This document shows, one piece after another, positions 1 through 7,344 of a stretch of DNA of 10,427 nt; the stretch's first letter is position 1; each line of letters begins with the position of its first letter. Origin of the DNA: JBMYQA01 sp049600855 (GTDB lineage: Bacteria; Bacteroidota; Bacteroidia; Cytophagales; Flammeovirgaceae); assembly GCA_049600855.1 (NCBI GenBank), contig JBMYQA010000218.1, positions 1 to 10,427 on the forward strand, read 5' to 3'. Both the position numbers and the translations under genes were made by a program. Under the pieces are notes generated by a model that saw only the letters and a program-made list of their open reading frames with translations, was not told the origin of the DNA and did no database searches.

Positions 1-85
1 ACTCAATTAAGAGTGAAATCGCCCTATACTGGCTAAAAACACGCTAAACACATACCATTCGCCTGAATGAACGAGCAACATCCAT

Positions 86-1312
86 TTATTTTTTCTTTAA
101 CAACTGTAAGCCTCGCTCAAGTATTTCATCTTTTTTGAGTGTTTTTTGGGCTACATAATGGGTCGGAACGTATTTTTCACGGGGCGTTCCATCCACATGA
201 TACAGTCTTTCTACCGATAAGCGATACCCAAAGCGTTGATGTTTAAACGAAAAACCAGCCATTCCTCCTGCTAACCGTTCCATCTCTGTACCAACCAGTT
301 TGGCACGATTCATTCCATCCATACCAATTGCCAAACCTTCTCCCATACTACCTGTCCACCTTCCTATTAAAATGACTACTGGCTTTTTATATTGTTGGAG
401 TCTTGGACTAACATACTCCACCCAATTTCTTTCAATAGCAGGTCCATCATCGTACTGCTCTGAGGTGACATGCCTTTGGTACGCTTTAGGCTCATGAATA
501 AACCGACTCATAATCCCCCTTGCCACATAGGAATTCCCTCCATCTACGGTATTGCGTAAATCAAGAATTAGCCCATCTGTATTCATGAGTGTGCTAAGTG
601 TTTGATCAAATTGCTCGATAAGGGCATTATTTCCCAATGAATTATTAATCCGAATAATCCCGATATTATCCTGAATTTTGCTCGTGAGTAAGCCCTCTGT
701 TTTTAAAACTTGAATCGCATCTAAATCGAATTCTATGATTTTTCCACTGAGTAATTTTAATGTAATGATTCTGGGTTGGTTGTAACGACCTGCTAATAAC
801 TTGTTGCCCACCCACTCTTTAACTTCAGGAAGTTGCTTATTTTGGCAATGTGTGGGGAATGCTTGCACCGCTTTTGAAAACTTCATGCCATTTATTTTGA
901 GTACCTCTGCACCAAGTATTGGGTGGGCAATTGTTGCGAGTTGACTTTGCCAAACGCTCGTAATAATGGGTTTGTCATTTTGGATGCTCAGGTAAATTGG
1001 CGCATAAAGCCGAAAAGATGAACTTCTGTTGGTATTGAGTATGAGATGGCTATCCCAAAATTCATCTAATAAATATTCGAAGAACAACACCACGTCATCG
1101 GGTGTTTTTAACTGAGTGATTTGTTTTGTGTAGTTTTCCCGAATGCAATTTAGGTCAATTTTTTTATCGGGTAAGTAACTGTAGTAAGCTGAGATGTCGT
1201 GTAAAATTTCGGCTAAATCTTCGCGAACTTTTGCATGATCTATTTCATTATTTTGGGCATTTAACCCAATCTGACCAATGAGGAGAATGAATAAAATTAC
1301 AATTTTTTTCAT
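86..1312 (-). CDS. Exported S41-family (tail-specific/tricorn-like) protease-like protein
   Basis: The 408-residue product begins with a basic, hydrophobic signal peptide (about 1-19, ending NAQ), so it is probably exported to the periplasm or envelope. A helical N-terminal part (about 25-95) ends in D87-S-H89, which resembles the D-x-H segment of tricorn-type S41 proteins. A PDZ-like segment follows (about 100-155, with G134-AEVLKING). The S41 core then runs from about 215 to 385: a G-x-I-R-I strand near 217-222, the L-I-L-D-L-R strand at 248-253, and G321-S322-M-G-E325, where S322 is the expected nucleophile. The GTE segment at 341-343 is a possible third active-site element. The family cleaves polypeptides, often at C-termini; the substrate here is unknown. 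The start has no Shine-Dalgarno sequence, and the signal peptide supports this ATG. It lies 81 nt downstream of the channel gene's stop with a hairpin between them. Family placement is firm, activity is inferred. Confidence 0.85.
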   Translation of the reverse strand: MKKIVILFILLIGQIGLNAQNNEIDHAKVREDLAEILHDISAYYSYLPDKKIDLNCIRENYTKQITQLKTPDDVVLFFEYLLDEFWDSHLILNTNRSSSFRLYAPIYLSIQNDKPIITSVWQSQLATIAHPILGAEVLKINGMKFSKAVQAFPTHCQNKQLPEVKEWVGNKLLAGRYNQPRIITLKLLSGKIIEFDLDAIQVLKTEGLLTSKIQDNIGIIRINNSLGNNALIEQFDQTLSTLMNTDGLILDLRNTVDGGNSYVARGIMSRFIHEPKAYQRHVTSEQYDDGPAIERNWVEYVSPRLQQYKKPVVILIGRWTGSMGEGLAIGMDGMNRAKLVGTEMERLAGGMAGFSFKHQRFGYRLSVERLYHVDGTPREKYVPTHYVAQKTLKKDEILERGLQLLKKK

Positions 1313-1363
1313 TTGTTAAAACTTGAAGAATATCACTAAAATGCGGCAATTTAAAGTTAAAAT

Positions 1364-1384
1364 TTAGCTGTAACACGCAGCTAA
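1364..1384 (-). terminator. Hairpin between the channel and protease genes, probable terminator
   Basis: TTAGCTG and CAGCTAA are perfect 7-bp inverted arms around a 7-nt loop (TAACACG). The hairpin starts 10 nt past the stop of the channel gene. Read on the minus strand, the stem is followed by ATTTTAACTTTAAATT, which is U-rich but not a pure U-run. On the plus strand a run of seven T lies four bases beyond the stem, but no plus-strand gene is there to use it. It probably ends the channel transcript, and partial read-through into the protease gene is possible. The stem is only moderately GC-rich, so efficiency may be modest. Confidence 0.5.
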
Positions 1385-1393
1385 CTCATTTTT

Positions 1394-2530
1394 TTAGTCA
1401 TATTCTCCTGTAGCATCATCTTTATCCAAGTTGAAATCAGGAAACGGATCACCTTCTTCAATTCCTTGATTTCTATAAAACCCTTTAATCGGAGCTGAAA
1501 AACGCAACCCTGCGTTGGTGAAACGCTTAAAGATATCCACATTAATGGCCGATTTCGTCATTAAATTTCGCTGGCCTTTTTTGATGAAATAAATAAACAA
1601 AAACTCCAAAGAGTACTCGCCAAAGTTGTAAAGTGCTACGAAAAATAGCTTTTCAATTCGATCCTGATCTCGATATTCTTCAGCAATTTGATTGAGAATC
1701 GCTAGCGCTTCATCAAGCTGATCATTATCAATGTCATAGCGAATACCAATTTTAGTCACGATTTTACGAAAGGGTTCAGAAGAAACATTGATGCAAGCAT
1801 TATTTGATAATTGTGAATTTGGAATGGTGACGATCCGTCCATCTCGAATACGAATTCGAGTGCTTCTGAGGCCAATTTCTTGCACTCGCCCATCGTACTT
1901 GTCCACAATAACCCGATCTTTCACCCGAAAAGGGCGATCGGCAAAAATGGTAAAGCCACCTAGTAAATTCGCAACGGTATCTTGGGCAGCGAGGGCAAAA
2001 GCCAATCCGCCAATTCCTAAACCAGCAAGCAAAGCTCCTACATCATATCCTGCGTTATTTAAAGCAATAATCACCGCTAATACCCAAACGGTAATTTTGA
2101 TGCTTTTTCGAATAACAGGCAACAGCTGATCATCTAAGTCACTCTCCGATTTTTGAATGAGGGGCACTACATACTCTTCAATGATGGAATCGAATAAACG
2201 ATTAATCAACCATGCAATATTGAAAATGATGAGAATGTAATATACCCGACCGATCCAATTGTGTACATGCGGTTCGAAATAAAGCGTTTGGAAAAGCGCC
2301 TGCCAAATTCCAAAAATAATAATGGCAAAAGCTACGGGCCCTTCAACTTGCTCAATAATAATGTCGTCAAGTTTACTGGCTGTTTTACGTGTTAGGCGCT
2401 GTAGTACGTTCTTAAAGAACCAATAAATTGCCCGGCCTAACGCAATGGAGGCAATGATGATCAAACTGGCAAGCAACCATTTGCCAATGGTATTGCCGTA
2501 ATATTCTTTTGTAAAAAAATCTTCAAACAT
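1394..2530 (-). CDS. Small-conductance mechanosensitive channel, MscS family
   Basis: The 378-residue product is an inner-membrane channel of the MscS type, which opens under membrane tension and releases solutes during hypo-osmotic shock. Hydrophobic segments lie at about 17-38, 64-83, 94-112 and 143-158. The pore helix follows at about 165-196 (G-A-L-L-A-G-L-G-I-G-G-L-A-F-A-L-A, then Q183-D-T-V-A-N-L-L-G-G), with the small-residue packing typical of MscS TM3. The beta domain shows DRPF at 198-201 and the conserved P237-N-S-Q at the vestibule. An alpha/beta C-terminal domain (about 255-345) and an acidic tail (G-E-Y-D end) complete it. One or two extra N-terminal helices relative to E. coli MscS are common in larger family members. 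The start is fixed by a perfect GGAGGT four bases upstream of the ATG, which is unusual here. It is divergent from the DUF4403 gene. Confidence 0.95.
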   Translation of the reverse strand: MFEDFFTKEYYGNTIGKWLLASLIIIASIALGRAIYWFFKNVLQRLTRKTASKLDDIIIEQVEGPVAFAIIIFGIWQALFQTLYFEPHVHNWIGRVYYILIIFNIAWLINRLFDSIIEEYVVPLIQKSESDLDDQLLPVIRKSIKITVWVLAVIIALNNAGYDVGALLAGLGIGGLAFALAAQDTVANLLGGFTIFADRPFRVKDRVIVDKYDGRVQEIGLRSTRIRIRDGRIVTIPNSQLSNNACINVSSEPFRKIVTKIGIRYDIDNDQLDEALAILNQIAEEYRDQDRIEKLFFVALYNFGEYSLEFLFIYFIKKGQRNLMTKSAINVDIFKRFTNAGLRFSAPIKGFYRNQGIEEGDPFPDFNLDKDDATGEYD

Positions 2531-2534
2531 AGTG

Positions 2535-2540
2535 ACCTCC
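2535..2540 (-). promoter_or_regulatory. Strong Shine-Dalgarno sequence for the MscS-type channel gene
   Basis: On the minus strand GGAGGT lies four bases before the ATG at 2530 and is fully complementary to the core anti-Shine-Dalgarno sequence of 16S rRNA. None of the other genes in the window shows such a site: their upstream bases are A/T-rich or irregular. Low Shine-Dalgarno use is well established for Bacteroidota, so this site is exceptional locally and confirms the start of the channel gene. Confidence 0.8.
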
Positions 2541-2558
2541 TATCCTGATAATCTGGAA

Positions 2559-2589
2559 GAAATTTAGCAGTTCAATTTTGTGGAGGAAA
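2559..2589 (-). promoter_or_regulatory. Candidate Bacteroidota-type promoter for the channel gene
   Basis: On the minus strand TAAATTTC (2559-2566) matches the Bacteroidota -7 consensus TAnnTTTG except in the last base. TTTC at 2586-2589 lies exactly 19 bases upstream and resembles the -33 TTTG box. Transcription would begin some 20-25 bases before the start codon and include the Shine-Dalgarno sequence. Both boxes deviate at the G, and short AT-rich motifs arise easily by chance, so this is only a candidate. Confidence 0.25.
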
Positions 2590-2772
2590 GGCATTTATTA
2601 GTGATACGCATTTGGTCAAACACCATGTTAACAGCGTTTGGTGAAAAGTAGTTAGTTAAGTATTCTGATAACGAATACATGAAATACTCTACCTTTTCAT
2701 AAACTTGCTGGAACAAGTTCTTAGAATATTTTAAGCTCAGAAACTATACCAATGCTTGAAATTAAACCGTTT

Positions 2773-2784
2773 TTTCTTAAGAAA
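2773..2784. repeat. Perfect 12-bp palindrome upstream of the DUF4403 gene
   Basis: TTTCTTAAGAAA is its own reverse complement and lies 132 bases before the DUF4403 start codon. A second, related palindrome with the same CTTAA core lies at 2832-2844. The pair could be an operator for a dimeric regulator, but AT-rich palindromes of this size also arise by chance. No regulator gene is adjacent. Confidence 0.35.
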
Positions 2785-2831
2785 TTACTGGGTATTAATT
2801 TTTTGATCTATTTAGGGAAAAATTCAAACAG

Positions 2832-2844
2832 TCTCTTAAAGAGA
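2832..2844. repeat. 13-bp near-palindrome TCTCTTAAAGAGA
   Basis: The arms TCTCTT and AAGAGA are perfect inverted repeats around a single central A. The site ends 72 bases upstream of the DUF4403 start codon. It shares the CTTAA core with the palindrome centred about 60 bp upstream. Function is unknown; an operator is one possibility. Confidence 0.35.
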
Positions 2845-2916
2845 ATTTACAACAACTTTTATATCTTCCATACTGATATTCGTAATTGCTAATTTGTAAG
2901 AATTAATGAATGCTTT

Positions 2917-4308
2917 ATGAAAAAAGTGAGATGGTGTTTGTGGTTAGCTTTTTGGAGTATGTTGGGAAGTTTAGGTGCTTGTAACAAACTCAACCCAACA
3001 GCACCAGTTATTGAACCAAGTGCAGAAACCATTACCCCTAAACGCTCTACCATCCAATTACCACTTCTTTTTTCCATTGCAGAGTTAGAACAATTTATTA
3101 ATTCGAAATTACCCGATACGTTATATAATGACCAAAGTTTTGAGAATCAACAGGATAACCTAAAGTTATCTGTGGTCAATATCGGTACGATCTCACTAAA
3201 AATGGCAGGCGATGAATTAGCTTATGCCATTCCACTAAGGGTAAATGTAGCCGTTCGTACAAAATTAAATCAGAAGTTGAATACTTCGTTTTCCTTAATC
3301 TTAAAGATGAAATCGAAGCTCTCAATGACTACCAATTGGCAACTTGTACCAAAAACGCAGCTTCATGAAATTCATTGGATTGAAAAACCTAAACTGAAAG
3401 TTGCATTTATTCGAATCAACATTACCAAAACCGTAGAGAAACACCTTCGAGAGAAAGTTCCTAGCATTTTACCGCTGCTCGATCAGACTTTAGCACAAAA
3501 GCTGCCCATCAAAGAAGAAATCACTAAAATTTGGAACGGCATACAAAAGCCGATTCGTATTAATAAGCACTTGGCTCCCTTTTGGTTGAAGGTAAAACCC
3601 AAACAAGTCCATCTGCAAAGCATTAGTGGAGATACCAAAGAGCTCATGCTCGATTTAGTGATTGAATCTTTTATCACACTAGTCCCTAGTGGGAAACGAC
3701 CTCAAGTAGCTTTAGTACCTTTAGAAAAGCTCAGTCACAAAAAGATCTCAACTAAAGGTTTTCAAATTTATGCCTTTGCGAAGTTACCTTTTGTGGAGTT
3801 AAATCGCTTATTAAAAAAAGAACTAAAAGGGAAAAGTGTAGAGACTCAAGGCTATAAAATTACCATTAAGCAAGCGAAACTGGCAGGAAGTAAAGGGAAA
3901 GTGTTTTTGGAAACTAAAATTAAAGGAGCCACAAAGGGAACGCTGCACTTTACAGGAACACCCATGGTAGATAGCTTGAATATGGTATTAAGTATCACAG
4001 ATTTTGACTTTGATGTGAATACAGAAAATCTATTGGTAGAGTCTGCTGATTGGTTATTGCATGAGGACGTTAAAGCAACTATTGGACAATCCTTGCATTT
4101 GCCACTAGCGGAGCAGGTCAAAAAAGTTCCTGTACTTATCGAAAAGGGAATTGCACAAAGTAAATTGGGAAATAAGTTAAATGTGAGCTTTTCTGATTTC
4201 ATATTGACACCACATGAACTCGTTGTAAATAATCAAGAGATTCAACTTCTAGTTAAGATCGAAGGCGATTTTGACTTAACACTCGATTTGTTAAAACCAC
4301 ATTTATAA
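2917..4308 (+). CDS. DUF4403-family lipoprotein
   Basis: The 463-residue product starts with a lipoprotein signal peptide: MKK, a hydrophobic stretch, then the lipobox L19-G-A-C22, with C22 as the predicted lipid-modified residue. The mature N-terminus reads CNKLNPTAP and lacks the acidic cluster described as a surface-export signal in Bacteroidota lipoproteins, so a periplasm-facing position is more likely. The rest fits DUF4403 over nearly its whole length: R43-STIQLPLLFSIAELEQFIN near the start, and the conserved middle block with W206-x3-Q-x-P212 followed by W223-L-K-V-K-P. The C-terminal half continues with the alternating beta-rich pattern of the family. No enzymatic motif is visible, and the biochemical role of DUF4403 is, as far as I know, unestablished. 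It is transcribed alone, converging on the pspC operon. The lipobox supports the chosen ATG. Confidence 0.85.
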   Translation: MKKVRWCLWLAFWSMLGSLGACNKLNPTAPVIEPSAETITPKRSTIQLPLLFSIAELEQFINSKLPDTLYNDQSFENQQDNLKLSVVNIGTISLKMAGDELAYAIPLRVNVAVRTKLNQKLNTSFSLILKMKSKLSMTTNWQLVPKTQLHEIHWIEKPKLKVAFIRINITKTVEKHLREKVPSILPLLDQTLAQKLPIKEEITKIWNGIQKPIRINKHLAPFWLKVKPKQVHLQSISGDTKELMLDLVIESFITLVPSGKRPQVALVPLEKLSHKKISTKGFQIYAFAKLPFVELNRLLKKELKGKSVETQGYKITIKQAKLAGSKGKVFLETKIKGATKGTLHFTGTPMVDSLNMVLSITDFDFDVNTENLLVESADWLLHEDVKATIGQSLHLPLAEQVKKVPVLIEKGIAQSKLGNKLNVSFSDFILTPHELVVNNQEIQLLVKIEGDFDLTLDLLKPHL

Positions 4309-4338
4309 AGAAAAGGGCACAACATTACTGCTGTGCCC
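4307..4338 (-). terminator. Rho-independent terminator between the convergent DUF4403 and pspC genes
   Basis: GGGCACA (4315-4321) and TGTGCCC (4332-4338) form a perfect 7-bp GC-rich stem around a 10-nt loop. Read on the minus strand, the stem is followed by TTTTCTTT (4314-4307), a good U-rich tail, so it should end the padR-pspC transcript 57 bases past the pspC stop. On the plus strand the stem begins 7 bases after the DUF4403 stop codon but is followed by GAAAATTGCC. It may therefore stabilise that mRNA end rather than terminate it efficiently. Confidence 0.75.
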
Positions 4339-4394
4339 GAAAATTGCCTATCCATGCGGCTTTATAATTAAATTTCTATTCGTGATAAACACTA

Positions 4395-6785
4395 TTAGTC
4401 ATCTTTTTCTTTGACTTTGGCATTGCCCTTTACACTTACTCTTGCCCCGTCGCGTTCTTTAATGCTGGAGTAGTTTTTGGCATTCACCTTCACCATACTG
4501 CCATCTCTAGCCTCTACATTCACTTCGTTAGCCTGAAAACCATAAGCTCGAACAACACCTGCATCTCTGGCTTCTACGTTTAATTCGTCTCCTTTGCCAT
4601 TCACGATGATGCGCGCCCGGTCACGAACTACGATTGCCAAATCATTAATATTACCCTCTAGTTCACAATTAGTCGCATCACGTAACTCTAAAGACAAGCT
4701 ATTTTGATCCCAGCCAACAAAGCGTAACTCAGCATTTCCGCGGGCTTTCAAGTCATCTAATTCTTTCATGTGCAATACCACTTGAACTTTTTTGGCATCA
4801 AAAGCGCGGTGCTTACTATGCAATCGAAGTTTGCCTTCTCTTACCTCAAAATCTGTTTTGTCTACTTCCCATTCTTCCCCATACAAGTAAGCATAATTCC
4901 GTTCGCTTGGTTTGATAATCACCGTGTAAGGACCTTCTACATGTAGGCGATCAATGCTTTCGTCCAAGTCGAAAGATTTTTTCACCATGCCGTTTTCTTC
5001 ATGATAGATTTTAATCTTACTTTCAGATTCACAGGTTAAACACTTGAGGCCATCTTCTTCGTATACCCAACGATTGTTTCCCAAATCAGCCTCAGTATAT
5101 CCATTTTTATACAAGGTATTTCTGATAATCCAAACCAGTTCTTCGCTCATGACAAACTCTTTCCCATACGGCAAATACAAGTTCATTCTTAAGCGCTGAT
5201 CTCGGAAAGGAGCATTTTCATCTAAGCTATAGCTCGCATCAAACACCAATTCATCTTCTTGAGCATGATCCACTTGGTAACGAATTAAATGAGCATTCTC
5301 GATGGCTTTTTGTCGTGAGCTGCCTTTTGCAGATAACCGTTGTAATAATTCAGCATGTTCCTTTTCGTGCCCTCGAATGGTTAGGGTAACCTCATTGTAG
5401 CCATGTGATGGTGTAGGGTTTACCCGAATTTTCATGGGTTGATCTTTAGGCATTTCATAAATGACGTTCTTTTTATGCGTGCCATCTGCTTGGAAATTGG
5501 TCACAAATAGCGGAACCGTAGTACCTGCTCCAATAATACCGATGATCCAAATACCGAGTAAACTCCAGTTTAGTACAGGGCGTGTAATCATTTGTTTGGC
5601 AATGAGCGAAACCCCCAAGATGCCCATGAATATAATTGGAATCCACGCTACGATAAATGTGAAGGCAACGGTAATTGGAGGAATCGTATTTCGCACTAAA
5701 TGCAATGGAACCTCATTCATTTCAATTTGCGGCCATTCTGAAATCACACCAAAGAAAATCCCTAAAATAATGAGTAATGAAAATGTAGCAGATGCTGACG
5801 CTAAGGCTAATGCGGCTCCAACTATAGTTGTTAGCACATTAAATAAGAAGCGAGCTAATGGGCGCATATCGGCATTCACATTACTTAATATTGATTTGAT
5901 GAGTCGAAAGGGAAATAATAAGATTTTGGCAATGGTTCCTTCTTCTTCACCTTCATGAATATTGAAACGATCTCTAATTTTGCGTTCTATATTTTCCAAC
6001 GTAATGGGTTCGCCTTCCATTTGCATGCGTTCGGTCAGTGATTTCGCTTCTGGCGTAATAATCCATAAAATCAAGTAAGTGATAAGTCCTACGCCCCCCA
6101 TAAATGTAGTCAGTACAAAAGCAACTCGCACAATCGCCGCATCAATGCTAAAGTAAGCGGCTAAGCCACTCGATACACCGCCAATCACATTATCCTCTGG
6201 ATTTCGGAAAAAGTGTTTGACACGTTCATCCTCTTCAAGCGAATCTGAAATGGGGACAATAATCCACATAACCACGTAGGTAATCAATACAATTCCCGTG
6301 ATGGTAAATAAGTTAAATACATCGAAGAAGGCCAGTAAGAAAATGAGTCTTACCCAAAGTGGGTCTACACTAAAATAGTGGGCAATACCTGAGGCTACCC
6401 CTGCAATGAGCTTGCGCTTTTCATCTCGATATAATTTTTTGGGTGCATGTGCTGCGTATTCGCGTTTTTCGCGTTTCGTTTCACGCGCCTCTTCTGCGTA
6501 GCTTTCATCCGCCGTTTCTTCAGCAGCCTGAAAGTCTGAAACAGAACCCATGGTGACTTTGAGTGAATCTACATCTTCCATGGTAATGACTTGTTTTTCG
6601 TCATTGAGTTTACTCAGAAAGATTTCGGCTATGCGGCCTTCAATGTCTGCAATAATTTCGATGCTGTCATCGTAAGACGAAAAATATTTGGTAATGGCGT
6701 TCAGGTAATTCTTGAGCGTCTCGAATCCGTCTTCCTCAATGTGAAAGATAATGCCACTGATGTTAATGCTTATGTTCTTTTTCAT
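4395..6785 (-). CDS. Membrane protein with two PspC domains and a C-terminal GIN (DUF2807-like) beta-helix
   Basis: The 796-residue product has a cytoplasmic N-terminal domain (about 1-86) of the kind found on Bacteroidota PspC proteins, then a charged linker (87-116) rich in E, K and R. The first PspC domain is at about 117-180 (K-K-L-Y-R-D, G-V-A-S-G-I-A-H-Y-F), the second at about 186-248 (G-G-V-S-S-G-L-A-A-Y-F). Further membrane segments lie at about 315-347, 368-396 and 406-428. An extracytoplasmic part follows with C582-L-T-C585. The C-terminal region (about 600-790) is a GIN-type beta-helix with an R-D/G motif recurring every 18-20 residues. PspC proteins take part in envelope-stress responses in other phyla, and the role here is inferred. 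It is downstream of padR (56-nt gap) and probably in the same operon under PadR control. The start lacks a Shine-Dalgarno sequence. Confidence 0.9.
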   Translation of the reverse strand: MKKNISINISGIIFHIEEDGFETLKNYLNAITKYFSSYDDSIEIIADIEGRIAEIFLSKLNDEKQVITMEDVDSLKVTMGSVSDFQAAEETADESYAEEARETKREKREYAAHAPKKLYRDEKRKLIAGVASGIAHYFSVDPLWVRLIFLLAFFDVFNLFTITGIVLITYVVMWIIVPISDSLEEDERVKHFFRNPEDNVIGGVSSGLAAYFSIDAAIVRVAFVLTTFMGGVGLITYLILWIITPEAKSLTERMQMEGEPITLENIERKIRDRFNIHEGEEEGTIAKILLFPFRLIKSILSNVNADMRPLARFLFNVLTTIVGAALALASASATFSLLIILGIFFGVISEWPQIEMNEVPLHLVRNTIPPITVAFTFIVAWIPIIFMGILGVSLIAKQMITRPVLNWSLLGIWIIGIIGAGTTVPLFVTNFQADGTHKKNVIYEMPKDQPMKIRVNPTPSHGYNEVTLTIRGHEKEHAELLQRLSAKGSSRQKAIENAHLIRYQVDHAQEDELVFDASYSLDENAPFRDQRLRMNLYLPYGKEFVMSEELVWIIRNTLYKNGYTEADLGNNRWVYEEDGLKCLTCESESKIKIYHEENGMVKKSFDLDESIDRLHVEGPYTVIIKPSERNYAYLYGEEWEVDKTDFEVREGKLRLHSKHRAFDAKKVQVVLHMKELDDLKARGNAELRFVGWDQNSLSLELRDATNCELEGNINDLAIVVRDRARIIVNGKGDELNVEARDAGVVRAYGFQANEVNVEARDGSMVKVNAKNYSSIKERDGARVSVKGNAKVKEKDD

Positions 6786-6841
6786 TGTCGTAATGTCTTT
6801 TCATTCGTTGAAAATCAGCTTTGAGTTTTGGTTTTTACCGA

Positions 6842-7210
6842 TTAATCGGATTCGAGGCCATTCGTTGATTTTCGTTTTTTCTTCGAGTTAGCTAAGATTC
6901 GTTTAGTTGAGCTGGTCAATTCTAACCAAGTATCGGTAAGCCCCTCGAGGAAGTCTTCTCCTTTATGGGTTAAGGTATAATACTTTCTTGGCGGACCTGC
7001 ATCAGATTCTACCCATTGATACTCCACAAGATCAGCTTTACGTAGTCTGGTGAGTAGCGGATAGAGCGTTCCTTCCACAACCATGATTTTGGCATTCGTC
7101 AATTCATCTAACATCTCGGAGGCGTATACTGCCCCTCTCGATATGATGTTTAATATGCAAAACTCTAATACGCCCTTTCTCATCTGTATTTGTGTATTTT
7201 CTAACTTCAT
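6842..7210 (-). CDS. PadR-family winged-helix transcriptional regulator
   Basis: The 122-residue product is a PadR-type DNA-binding protein. The family's winged helix covers most of it: RKGVLEFCILNII (about residues 11-23), YASEMLDEL (about 29-37), V-V-E-G-T-L-Y-P-L-L-T-R-L as the recognition helix (about 44-56), and the wing with G-P-P-R-K-Y-Y-x-L-T. A short C-terminal helix for dimerisation follows and the protein ends in a basic stretch. I chose the ATG at 7210 because MKLENTQIQMRKGVLE is the normal family N-terminus. The frame is open to a TTG at 7261, but those 17 extra residues look like untranslated leader. It precedes the PspC gene by 56 nt on the same strand, a common Bacteroidota arrangement, and probably represses that operon. 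Three phased GTAC palindromes upstream are the likely operator. The effector is unknown. Confidence 0.9.
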   Translation of the reverse strand: MKLENTQIQMRKGVLEFCILNIISRGAVYASEMLDELTNAKIMVVEGTLYPLLTRLRKADLVEYQWVESDAGPPRKYYTLTHKGEDFLEGLTDTWLELTSSTKRILANSKKKRKSTNGLESD

Positions 7211-7304
7211 CCGTGTTTTGTTTTGCCCTAGTTTGGGAGGTGTAGACCAGTAGTTGATCAATGTGCCAAACTGTATTCAAATACCTTGCTATAAACGCAT
7301 AAAA

Positions 7305-7344
7305 GGTACCATGCAATACAAAGTACTGTGTTAAAGTTAGTACT
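7305..7344. promoter_or_regulatory. Array of three GTAC palindromes at 17-bp spacing, candidate PadR operator
   Basis: GGTACC (7305-7310), AGTACT (7322-7327) and AGTACT (7339-7344) are each perfect 6-bp palindromes, with centres exactly 17 bp apart. The first and third are followed on the plus strand by closely similar bases (ATGCAATAC and ATGCGATAT). The array lies 95-134 bases upstream of the padR start, where an autoregulatory operator would be expected. PadR proteins are known to bind palindromic sites near their own promoter, but the classic PadR site (ATGT-N8-ACAT) is not present. The assignment rests on regular spacing and position. Confidence 0.5.

Larger units (their letters stand above)
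2541..2916. other. Gene-free divergent intergenic region with several small inverted repeats
   Basis: This region separates the minus-strand channel gene from the plus-strand DUF4403 gene, so it should hold both promoters. No reading frame of convincing length or composition lies in it. It carries small inverted repeats: GTATTC/GAATAC around 7 nt at 2660-2678, AACTTG/CAAGTT around 6 nt at 2702-2719, the perfect palindrome at 2773-2784 and the near-perfect one at 2832-2844. I found no exact TAnnTTTG box in front of the DUF4403 gene. The closest is CTAATTTG at 2890-2897, which has one spacer base too few. Confidence 0.6.

Noticed and set aside
1788..2129. 113-codon plus-strand frame opposite the MscS gene.
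   Set aside because: Complement of the conserved pore-helix and beta-domain coding region; no independent evidence of translation.
2889..3077. 62-codon minus-strand frame over the start of the DUF4403 gene.
   Set aside because: Antisense to a clear lipoprotein signal peptide; no supporting signal of its own.
3852..4202. 116-codon minus-strand frame opposite the DUF4403 gene.
   Set aside because: Antisense shadow rich in Ser, Cys and Thr with no recognisable motif, fully inside a supported lipoprotein gene.
5461..5958. 165-codon plus-strand frame opposite the PspC gene.
   Set aside because: It lies wholly antisense to the membrane segments of a well-supported gene and its composition is the mirror of that coding sequence.
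7211..7261. N-terminal extension of the PadR regulator from a TTG at 7261.
   Set aside because: TTG starts are rare in this phylum and the family N-terminus begins at the ATG at 7210; the 17 extra residues (INYWSTPPK and so on) have no PadR character.
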